64,000 nt of DNA. It comes from S015-6 sp964384945. Its GTDB lineage: Bacteria > Desulfobacterota > DSWW01. Of the stretch, positions 42,995 through 50,341 are shown piece by piece (position 1 is the first letter of the stretch; every line of letters begins with the position of its first letter). Position numbers and translations under genes: made by a program. The notes beneath the pieces are model-generated. The model saw only the letters and a program-made list of their open reading frames with translations, had not been told where the DNA came from and ran no database searches. The stretch is taken from contig CAYLMK010000006.1 of assembly GCA_964384945.1 (NCBI GenBank), positions 62,001 to 126,000 of the forward strand. The letters run 5' to 3'.

Positions 42995-43224
42995 GCCCCA
43001 TCCCGCTGCGTTGCGCTCGTCTTCCGTTTCCGGCTTTCGCCGGGCAAGGCGTGGCCGGGCCCCTGGAGATATCGCAGGCAGGCTTCGTCGGCTTGGCTTA
43101 TCCGCCCCCCTCCAGCTTCTCTCCGCACGAGGCAAGACTGCAGCCGCTTTGAAATTTGGCCTTCTGGAGCGATCCGTGCAACGGTGCTTTCGCAAGCGGC
43201 GCCGAGGACCATCCCGCGCGGCGC

Positions 43225-43253
43225 TTGCAACATTTTGGTTCATAATGTATCAT
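43225..43253 (+). promoter_or_regulatory. Candidate promoter of the PAS-AAA regulator gene
   Basis: TTGCAA (43225-43230) and TATCAT (43248-43253) are separated by 17 bp, about 50 bp before the ATG at 43303. The -10 is a five-of-six match. Confidence 0.45.
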
Positions 43254-43302
43254 CGATAGGTGACAAGGATCCGTGCGGGAAACAACCGGGGGGAGAAGGC
43301 AA

Positions 43303-44688
43303 ATGATAGCCAACCGAGACTGCTTCGAGAATGCGCTCTCCTGCATGGAAAAAGACTGCCCCGCACCCTGCAGGATGATCCTGGACAATGTTGCGGACGG
43401 CATCGTCACCGTCGACAAGGAGGGGTCCATTGCCTGGTTCAACCGGGCCGCCGAGCAGATCACCGGATTCAGCAAGGAAGAGGTTCTCGGAAGGCCCTGC
43501 GGGACGGTTCTCCGGACCGATCTGTGCGGGACCGATGCGTGCCCCCTCCAGCAGACCCTCCGCAGCGACCGAAACGCAGGACCGCTCGAGGTTGTAATCA
43601 GGAACAAGTGGGGAAGGCAGGTCCCCCTGTCGGTGACCGCGGCACCCCTGAAGGACGCGGAGGGGAGGGTCCTGGGCGCCGTCGAGACCTTCCGGGACAT
43701 CTCGGTCATCAAGGCTTACCAGATCGAGGCCGGTGAGCGGTCTTCCCTCAAGAGCATTGTGACGAAAAACACGCGCATGCTCTCCATCCTCCATCATCTC
43801 AAGGACCTCGCCCTTAGCGACTCCCCGGTCCTCTTGAGCGGAGAAAGCGGTACCGGCAAGGAGCTGCTCGCTCGGGCCATTCACGATCTGAGCCTCAGAA
43901 AGCGCGGCCCTTACATAGCGATCAACTGCGGGGCGATTCCGGATGCCCTGATCGAGTCCGAGCTGTTCGGCTACCGAAAGGGCGCCTTCACGGACGCCAA
44001 GCAGGACAAGCCCGGACGATTCGCCCTGGCGGAGGGCGGCTCGCTTTTTCTGGACGAGATCGGTGACCTCCCGCCGGAAACCCAGGTGAAGCTCCTCCGG
44101 GTCCTGGAGGGCGGAGAATATCAGCCGCTGGGAAGCTCGCAGACCCTCCGGGCGGACGTCAGGATCATCACGGCCACGAACAAGGTTCTTTCCGATCAGA
44201 TCAAGACCGGGCGTTTCCGGGAGGACCTCTTTTACCGCATCAACGTCGTCCAGATCGATATACCTCCCCTGCGGCAAAGGAGGGAGGACATCCCCCTGCT
44301 CATCAAGCACTTCCTGGAGAAGCTGAACCGGAAGCGGGACAAGACGATCGGCGGGCTCTCGCCGGCAGCGGAGCGCATCCTCCTCGAACACCGCTACCCG
44401 GGCAACATCCGGGAATTGGAGAACATTCTCGAGTACGCCACGATCGTTTGCAAGAGCTATCAGATCGAGGCCCGTCACCTTCCGCCCTATCTTCTGCGGG
44501 CCGAAGAGAAGGCCCATCCTGTGAGCGAGACGCCTGGCAACACCCCGGGCATCGCAGACAGGGAGAAGGAGGAGCTTCTGGAGGCTCTCAGGGCCCATCG
44601 CTGGAACCGCCAGGCAGCCGCCGCCGCCTTGGGTGTCAGCCGCACCACCCTTTGGAGAAAGATCCGACGGTTTCAGGTCGCCACCTGA
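43303..44688 (+). CDS. Sigma54-dependent transcriptional activator (PAS-AAA-Fis HTH)
   Basis: This 461-residue regulator has an N-terminal PAS domain (about 25-140) with a Cys triplet (C66, C75, C80). The AAA+ domain has Walker A GESGTGKE (180-187), the sigma54-contacting loop GAFTDA (227-232), Walker B LFLDEIG and a normal arginine-finger region. A Fis-type HTH ends it (QAAAAALGVSRTTLWRKI). GGGGGAGAAGG precedes the chosen ATG; a GTG-type extension of ten residues is less likely. It lies upstream of the degenerate paralogue and the DsrMK-like genes and probably controls them. Confidence 0.92.
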   Translation: MIANRDCFENALSCMEKDCPAPCRMILDNVADGIVTVDKEGSIAWFNRAAEQITGFSKEEVLGRPCGTVLRTDLCGTDACPLQQTLRSDRNAGPLEVVIRNKWGRQVPLSVTAAPLKDAEGRVLGAVETFRDISVIKAYQIEAGERSSLKSIVTKNTRMLSILHHLKDLALSDSPVLLSGESGTGKELLARAIHDLSLRKRGPYIAINCGAIPDALIESELFGYRKGAFTDAKQDKPGRFALAEGGSLFLDEIGDLPPETQVKLLRVLEGGEYQPLGSSQTLRADVRIITATNKVLSDQIKTGRFREDLFYRINVVQIDIPPLRQRREDIPLLIKHFLEKLNRKRDKTIGGLSPAAERILLEHRYPGNIRELENILEYATIVCKSYQIEARHLPPYLLRAEEKAHPVSETPGNTPGIADREKEELLEALRAHRWNRQAAAAALGVSRTTLWRKIRRFQVAT

Positions 44689-44690
44689 CG

Positions 44691-44864
44691 GTTTCATGTG
44701 GAGGAGAGAAACATTATGTTTCAAGCGTTTCGTTTTGTTTCATCGAGAGAAACCATCGCTCGTAGGCCCTGGTAATCATCAAAATGTTTCATATTGTTTC
44801 ATGTCCTGGCGGGGAAACCGGAGGGCCGTGGTTCGCTTTGGTTGGCGATAACCGGTCTGTTTCA
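44691..44864 (+). repeat. Cluster of six GTTTCA motifs between the two regulators
   Basis: GTTTCA occurs at 44691, 44718, 44737, 44786, 44796 and 44859, all on the plus strand. Two pairs are spaced 10 and 19 bp, near one and two helical turns. Such phased direct copies can be activator-binding sites upstream of the next gene at 44951. No clear -24/-12 promoter was found. Confidence 0.5.
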
Positions 44865-44950
44865 AAACAAAAACAGCCGACTCACACCGATGGTATCCGA
44901 TTTGCTCAAGCCACGGGCCTTGAACCAGAACGGACGGGCGGTGCTGCCGG

Positions 44951-46303
44951 ATGCATAAACCCATGAATCCTCTCCGGATCCTCGAGAACATCCCTGAAGG
45001 CGTGTTCGCCATAAACCGGGAGTGTCGCATCACCTATTTCAACCAGAGGGCGGAGGAGATCACGGGCTACAGCAGGGAGCAGGCCTTCGGGAAGACGTGT
45101 CACGAAATTTTCCGGCCGGAAATCTGCCGGTCAACGTGCGCCATAAAGCAGTCCATGACCACGGGAAAGGAGTCCTTCGATCAGCAGGTCAACGTCCTGA
45201 ACCGGTTCAACAGGCCCCTTTCGATCCGCATCCAGACCTCCCCTCTCCGAGACGATGCAGGGGCGATCGTCGGGGGGTTGCAGACCTTTCACGTGATCGA
45301 CCGGCCCGATGAAGACATACGAAAGGAGCTGGTTCTCTTCGAACTGAGAAAGAAGATGGGCAAGGACCGGCGGCTCGCCCGGATCTTCGACATTTTGCCC
45401 GACCTGGCCCGGAGCGGAGCCCCGGTTCTGCTTCAGGGGGAGCCCGGAACGGGCAAGAAGCTGCTGGCAGGGGCCATCCACAGGCTCAGCAACAGGAACT
45501 CCGGCCCGTTCTTCTACGTCTCCTGCAGGGAGAAGTCAGGGGAGGCGTTGAGCGAGGAAATCCTGGGCGCGACCTTCCACACGGAAGGGGATCGACCGCC
45601 CGAGGAGAAGGGAATCCTGGAGAAGGCGCACAGGGGCACGCTGTTCCTCGATGGCATCGAATCGCTTCCCTACTCTCTGCAAGTAAGCATCTTCCGGGCC
45701 ATGGAGGAGGGCGTGTACATGCCCGTCGGCGCAGCGACGCCGCTCGATTCGGACATACGGCTGATCGCCTCGACGGAGCGCGATCTGGAGAAGAAGGTCA
45801 AGGAAGGAACCTTTCGGGAGAATCTATTCTACTGCCTGAACGTGTTCAAGATTCATGTGCCGCCCCTGCGGGAAAGAAGGGACGACATCCCCCTGCTCGC
45901 CAGCGACATCATCTGGCATCTGAGCCTGGAGGAGGGGAAAGAGGTGCGGGGAATCGACGAGGAAGCCGTCCGGCTCCTGCAGAATCATCCCTTCCCGGAG
46001 AATCTGGGCGAACTCAAGGCCGTGCTCGAGGGGGCCTGCCGATCCACGCGTCAGGCGATTCTGACGGCTGCGGACCTGCGGCCTTTTCTAGTTGCAAAGG
46101 ATCGTCGGGCCGAAATCGAGGCATCCCCTTCGGAGCAGAGGGCCGTGCGAACCGGGCAAGGACAGGAGAGAGAGACCATCCTGGACGCTCTCATTCGGAA
46201 TCAATGGAGCCGAAAGCGGGCTGCCCGGGAACTCGGGATGGACCGAACCACGCTCTGGCGAAAGATGAAACGGCTGGGGATTCAATCGGCAGCGCCGGAG
46301 TAA
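44951..46303 (+). CDS. Degenerate sigma54-activator-like protein (PAS-AAA-HTH)
   Basis: This 450-residue protein has a PAS domain with a Cys triplet (C50, C59, C63), an AAA domain with Walker A GEPGTGKK (163-170), and a Fis-type HTH (KRAARELGMDRTTLWRKMKR). Two key features are lost: the GAFTGA loop is replaced by unrelated residues (about 206-222), and Walker B reads LFLDGI (231-236) with Gly in place of the catalytic Glu. It probably cannot activate sigma54 by ATP hydrolysis. It may act as a DNA-binding repressor or partner of the intact regulator upstream. Confidence 0.88.
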   Translation: MHKPMNPLRILENIPEGVFAINRECRITYFNQRAEEITGYSREQAFGKTCHEIFRPEICRSTCAIKQSMTTGKESFDQQVNVLNRFNRPLSIRIQTSPLRDDAGAIVGGLQTFHVIDRPDEDIRKELVLFELRKKMGKDRRLARIFDILPDLARSGAPVLLQGEPGTGKKLLAGAIHRLSNRNSGPFFYVSCREKSGEALSEEILGATFHTEGDRPPEEKGILEKAHRGTLFLDGIESLPYSLQVSIFRAMEEGVYMPVGAATPLDSDIRLIASTERDLEKKVKEGTFRENLFYCLNVFKIHVPPLRERRDDIPLLASDIIWHLSLEEGKEVRGIDEEAVRLLQNHPFPENLGELKAVLEGACRSTRQAILTAADLRPFLVAKDRRAEIEASPSEQRAVRTGQGQERETILDALIRNQWSRKRAARELGMDRTTLWRKMKRLGIQSAAPE

Positions 46304-46371
46304 TACCGGAATAATAGAAGAGGCGGCTGCCTGCAAACCCTTCGTTGCGAGAGAAAAGGAGGAGAAGGAAG

Positions 46372-47298
46372 ATGCTCTGGCTACAACTGCTGGTCTATCT
46401 TGCCGTCCTGGTCTTCGTCGCGGCCACGGCGGCAAGGATTTGGAAGTACGCAAGCGCTCCCGTTCACCTGCGATGGGAGCTCTATCCGGTGACCGCCGAC
46501 CGGGAGAAGAAATACGGCGGATCCTATTACGAGGAGATGGGGTGGTGGAAGAATCTCCCGAAAAAGAGCCTGTTTCACGAGCTGCTCGCGATGGGGGAGG
46601 AGATCCTTTTTCTCAAGGGCGTGTATGAAAACAACCGCGGCCTCTGGGTCGCCTCCTATCCATTTCATCTGGGCCTCTACATCCTGGTGGGACTCATCGG
46701 CCTCCTCGTGCTGGGAGCCCTGGCGGAGATGGCCGCGATCCCGGTGTCCTTCGGCTCTTCCTCGTTGGTCGGCGTGGTCCTGTACTGCCTGACCATGCTC
46801 GCCGGCTATGCGGGGCTGACCCTTGCCCTGGTCGGATGCATCGGCCTGCTTGCCAAGAGGCTCAAGGATCCGGTTCTGAAGACCATGACCTCCCAGGCCG
46901 ACTACGCGAATCTGGCCTACATCCTGACGCTTCTGCTCGCTGCGGGGGCCGCATGGCTCTTTGCGGATCCGACCTTCGCCGTGGCCCGCCGGGTCGCAGG
47001 CTCGATTCTGACCTTTCAAGCCCTGCCCGAGACCTCGGCCATTGTCAGCCTGGAGCTGATCCTGTTCTCGATCTTCCTCCTTTACATGCCCTTTACCCGG
47101 ATGACCCACTTCTTTGCAAAATACTTCACCTACCACAAGGTCCGCTGGGAGGACTCGCCCAACCTGCCCGGAGGCCCGTGGGAGGCGAAGATCAAGGAGG
47201 TGTTGAACTTCGGCGTCAGTTGGGATGCTCCGCACATCCAGAAAGGAAAGACCTGGGCGGAAGTCGCCACCGAAATGCCTCAGAAGGAGAAGCCATGA
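46372..47298 (+). CDS. DsrM/NarI-like membrane cytochrome b subunit
   Basis: This 308-residue protein has about five transmembrane helices and histidines (FHLGLYILVG, MTHFFAKYFTYHK) as in nitrate reductase gamma-type cytochromes b. A long soluble loop lies after the first helix. AAAGGAGGAGAAGG precedes the ATG. It overlaps the next gene by ATGA, and together they form a DsrMK-like two-subunit unit. It would move electrons between quinone and the Fe-S partner. It is distinct from dsrM and tmcC in this window. Confidence 0.87.
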   Translation: MLWLQLLVYLAVLVFVAATAARIWKYASAPVHLRWELYPVTADREKKYGGSYYEEMGWWKNLPKKSLFHELLAMGEEILFLKGVYENNRGLWVASYPFHLGLYILVGLIGLLVLGALAEMAAIPVSFGSSSLVGVVLYCLTMLAGYAGLTLALVGCIGLLAKRLKDPVLKTMTSQADYANLAYILTLLLAAGAAWLFADPTFAVARRVAGSILTFQALPETSAIVSLELILFSIFLLYMPFTRMTHFFAKYFTYHKVRWEDSPNLPGGPWEAKIKEVLNFGVSWDAPHIQKGKTWAEVATEMPQKEKP

Positions 47299-48905
47299 AA
47301 TCCCGGCAAGAAGTCAAGATAAGCGATCTCGGCAAACCGGACGTGCAGATTACCGAGCTGGATCCGAGCGAATTTCTCAAGCTTCCGCCCCCGTACGAGG
47401 ACTGGGATGACGGGGAGATGCAGTCTCTCACCGACGACCAGAAGCGCAGAATCGAGCATTCGCTTGACGGCGTGACCGCCATCGGCATCCGCAAGCCCGC
47501 CAGCCAGGAGGAAGCCGACAAGATGGTCGCCGGCTTTCTCGAAGGCCTGAAGAAGCTCCTGAGCAAAGAGGACAACTGGTCCTTCCTGCAGCCGCTCCTG
47601 CTCTCCATGGAGAACTGCGTGAAGTGCCAGACGTGCAACGATGCCTGCCCGATCTACACCTCCAGCGGCCACGCGGAGATCTACCGCCCCACCTTCCGCG
47701 CCGAGGCGCTCCGAAGGATCATCAACAAGTACCTCAAGCCCGGCGGCAAGATCCTTCCCAAGTTCCGGGGCAACGACATCGAGCTGACCTGGGACACCCT
47801 CGCGCGCCTTGCCGAGCTGTCCTACCGCTGCACGCTGTGCCGGCGATGCGCCCAGGTCTGCCCCATCGGCGTGGACAACGGGCTGATGACGCGGGAAATC
47901 CGAAAACTCTTCAGCCAGCAGCTCGGCATCCAGGTCGAGGAACTCCACGGCTCCGGAACGGTCAAACAGCTCGCCGTCGGATCCTCCACGGGCATGAACC
48001 CGACCGCGCTGATGGATATCATCGAATTCGCGGAAGAGGACATCCTGGAGCGGACCGGCCTGCGAATCAAGATCCCCATCGACAAGAAAGGCGCGGATTA
48101 CCTCGTCATGCACAACGCGGGCGAGTTCCTCTCCTGGCCGGAGAACCTCCAGGCGTTTGCCATCATCTTCGAGATCGCCGGCGTGAACTGGACTCTGTCC
48201 AGCGAACAGGTCGGTTACGATTCGGTCAACTACGGCCTCTTCTACGATGACGTCATGCTGGCCCGTATCGCCCTGCGGCACGCGCAGATCGCCAAGGACC
48301 TCAAAGTCAAGTCGGTCCTGCAGGGCGAGTGCGGACACGCCCACAAGGCGTTCATGCCCATTGCAGACCGGGTGTTCCCGGCCGAGCTCAACGTTCCCCG
48401 GGAGAGCTGCTTTCCCCTCCTCGAGGACCTCGTGTGCAACGAGAAGATCATGGTCGACCCGTCGCGAAACAACTTCGCGGTCACCCTGCACGACCCGTGC
48501 AACATCACGCGCAGCATGGGGATCGTGGAGCCCCAGAGGCGGATTCTCCGAAAGATCTGCCCGCAGTTCCGGGAAATGACGCCCCACGGGGTGAACAACT
48601 ATTGCTGCGGCGGGGGCAGCGGATTCGCCATCATGCAGGGAAGCAATTTCCCCGACTGGAGGAACAAGATCTCCGGCCGGAGAAAATTCAAGCAGATCCT
48701 CGATGCCTTCCAGGACTGTATCGGCCCGGAGACGAACAAGTACGTCTGCGCTCCCTGCTCGAACTGCAAGGGGCAGTTCCGCGACCTGCTCGGCCACTTC
48801 GATGCCTGGGAGCGTTGCAGGATCCTGTACGGGGGCCTCGTGGAGCTGATCGTAAATGCGATGGTGGACGTGAAGGAGCCTTTCATCGAGTGGGATTTCC
48901 ACTGA
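47295..48905 (+). CDS. DsrK/HdrD-like iron-sulfur protein with CCG domain
   Basis: This 536-residue protein has [4Fe-4S] motifs CVKCQTCNDACPIY and CTLCRRCAQVCPIGVD and a CCG domain (CNITRSMG ... CCGGGSGFA ... CSNCKGQ). A 100-residue N-terminal extension lacks recognisable motifs. It is paired with the cytochrome b subunit upstream, resembling a minimal DsrMK. The natural disulfide or thiol substrate is unknown. It is full length and distinct in sequence from dsrK. Confidence 0.9.
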   Translation: MKSRQEVKISDLGKPDVQITELDPSEFLKLPPPYEDWDDGEMQSLTDDQKRRIEHSLDGVTAIGIRKPASQEEADKMVAGFLEGLKKLLSKEDNWSFLQPLLLSMENCVKCQTCNDACPIYTSSGHAEIYRPTFRAEALRRIINKYLKPGGKILPKFRGNDIELTWDTLARLAELSYRCTLCRRCAQVCPIGVDNGLMTREIRKLFSQQLGIQVEELHGSGTVKQLAVGSSTGMNPTALMDIIEFAEEDILERTGLRIKIPIDKKGADYLVMHNAGEFLSWPENLQAFAIIFEIAGVNWTLSSEQVGYDSVNYGLFYDDVMLARIALRHAQIAKDLKVKSVLQGECGHAHKAFMPIADRVFPAELNVPRESCFPLLEDLVCNEKIMVDPSRNNFAVTLHDPCNITRSMGIVEPQRRILRKICPQFREMTPHGVNNYCCGGGSGFAIMQGSNFPDWRNKISGRRKFKQILDAFQDCIGPETNKYVCAPCSNCKGQFRDLLGHFDAWERCRILYGGLVELIVNAMVDVKEPFIEWDFH

Positions 48906-48964
48906 CGGCGGTCGAAGGGCGGGCCTGACCCATGATCTCTGAAACCTGAAGAGAGGGATTCCCT

Positions 48965-49822
48965 ATGGCATGGTTCTTTCGTTCCAAGCTGAAACACCCG
49001 GACGAGAAGGTCCGCCTGGAGGCTCTGCAGAAGCTTGCGGAACCGGACAAGCTCGTTGAGCTCGCTTGCCGGGACGCTTCCCCTGCCGTCCGTCTCGAGG
49101 CGGTCCGCAGGCTCAAGGACCCGATCCATCTTGCAAGGGTCGCGAGGGAAGGCGAGGGCCTGGAGGCCCGCGTGGAGGCCGTGGGCCGCATCCAAGATCA
49201 GGGGCTCCTTGCGCAGATTCTGCTCGAGCGCAAGAACAACGCGATCATGGAGGCCGCCTTCGAGAATCTCACCGACCCTGACGTATTGAAGAAGATCGCG
49301 GAGGACGACCGATACAACATCGCCACCCGGCGAATCGCCATCGATAACTTCGCAGATCAATCCTTCCTCGAAGAGGTGGCGCGAAACGTGACCACCCCCG
49401 GCGTGAGGGAGGCGGCCCTGAAGCGCCTGACCGAGGAGGTCGGTGTCGTTCCGGCCTCGGCACCCCCCGAGGAACCGAAGGACGAGACCCCGGATCGCGG
49501 CCACATCGAGGCGATTCTCGATCAATACGGTGCGGAGCGCATCGTCGAGGCCATCGGCAAGTTCCGGGGAAGCGAAAAGGCGATCCGATCCCTGGGGCTC
49601 GTCGCCGCGAAGGGAATCGAGGGCAGCGACCGGGCCGTCCATTTCCTGGAGAAGGCCCTGGAGCATTCCAATCCGCACATCCGTGTGTGCGCCCTGGAGG
49701 AGTTGGCCCGTGCCCTCGCGAAGGGCAGGCTCCAGTCCGTCCTGGATCACGCCCTCAAGGACGCGGATGCAAGCGTGCGTGAGGCGGCGAACCGGATCCG
49801 AACGAGCAGCGCGAGCGCCTGA
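48965..49822 (+). CDS. HEAT-repeat protein
   Basis: This 285-residue soluble protein is made of about seven HEAT-like helical repeats (for example ALQKLAEPDKLVELACRDAS, AVRRLKDPIHLARVAREG). A polar linker with Pro/Glu lies near residues 160-180. No catalytic motif is visible. It is part of a plus-strand run 60 bp after the DsrK-like gene and 43 bp before a response regulator, so a scaffold role linking signalling and the redox unit is possible. Some HEAT units resemble those in the thioredoxin-HEAT fusion at 41981. Confidence 0.82.
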   Translation: MAWFFRSKLKHPDEKVRLEALQKLAEPDKLVELACRDASPAVRLEAVRRLKDPIHLARVAREGEGLEARVEAVGRIQDQGLLAQILLERKNNAIMEAAFENLTDPDVLKKIAEDDRYNIATRRIAIDNFADQSFLEEVARNVTTPGVREAALKRLTEEVGVVPASAPPEEPKDETPDRGHIEAILDQYGAERIVEAIGKFRGSEKAIRSLGLVAAKGIEGSDRAVHFLEKALEHSNPHIRVCALEELARALAKGRLQSVLDHALKDADASVREAANRIRTSSASA

Positions 49823-49864
49823 TCTCACCGGCGCCCGGCCCACAAACGTACGGGGGAGGAAACG

Positions 49865-50251
49865 ATGGCGAAACGGATCATGATCATCGACGACGAGAAG
49901 GATGTTCGGCTGTACCTGAAGACCCTGTTCGAGAAGAACGGTTACGAGACCGAAGCGGCCCAGGACGGGGACGAGGGGTATCCCAAGGCGGTGGCGTTTC
50001 GGCCGGACCTGATCACCCTGGACATCCTCATGCCCAAGCAGTCCGGAATCCGCCTGTACAGCAAGCTCAAGGAAGACGAAGGACTCAAGGATGTGCCTGT
50101 TGTGGTGCTCACGGGCCTGACCCAGTACCAGCAGTTCTACCAGCAGGACTTCCCCGAGGACGAACTGCCGGCCGCCTTCGTCGAGAAGCCGATCCAGCAG
50201 GAGGAGCTTTTGAAGATCATCCAGGACCTGATCGGCGAAGCGGAGGCGTAG
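49865..50251 (+). CDS. Single-domain response regulator (CheY-like)
   Basis: This 128-residue receiver domain has acidic residues in IIDDEKDV, a phospho-acceptor Asp in ITLDILMPKQ, and a conserved Thr/Lys (VVLTGLT ... VEKPI). It has no output domain. GGGGGAGGAAACG precedes the ATG. It is followed by a histidine kinase and should be phosphorylated by it. It is similar in layout to the receiver gene at 53799-54152 in the tmc operon. Confidence 0.92.
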   Translation: MAKRIMIIDDEKDVRLYLKTLFEKNGYETEAAQDGDEGYPKAVAFRPDLITLDILMPKQSGIRLYSKLKEDEGLKDVPVVVLTGLTQYQQFYQQDFPEDELPAAFVEKPIQQEELLKIIQDLIGEAEA

Positions 50252-50341
50252 ACCGACTGAATCACGCCCGGAACCGGCAAACGGCATCGGGCTCCACGTG
50301 CGGTTCTTCTCAGAATCGAGAAGAAGAGGTTCTTGCCGCAT

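Noticed and set aside
44951..46303. Sequencing error as the cause of the missing GAFTGA loop
   Set aside because: The frame is open throughout and the flanking AAA, PAS and HTH parts align in one frame, so a frameshift does not explain the loss.
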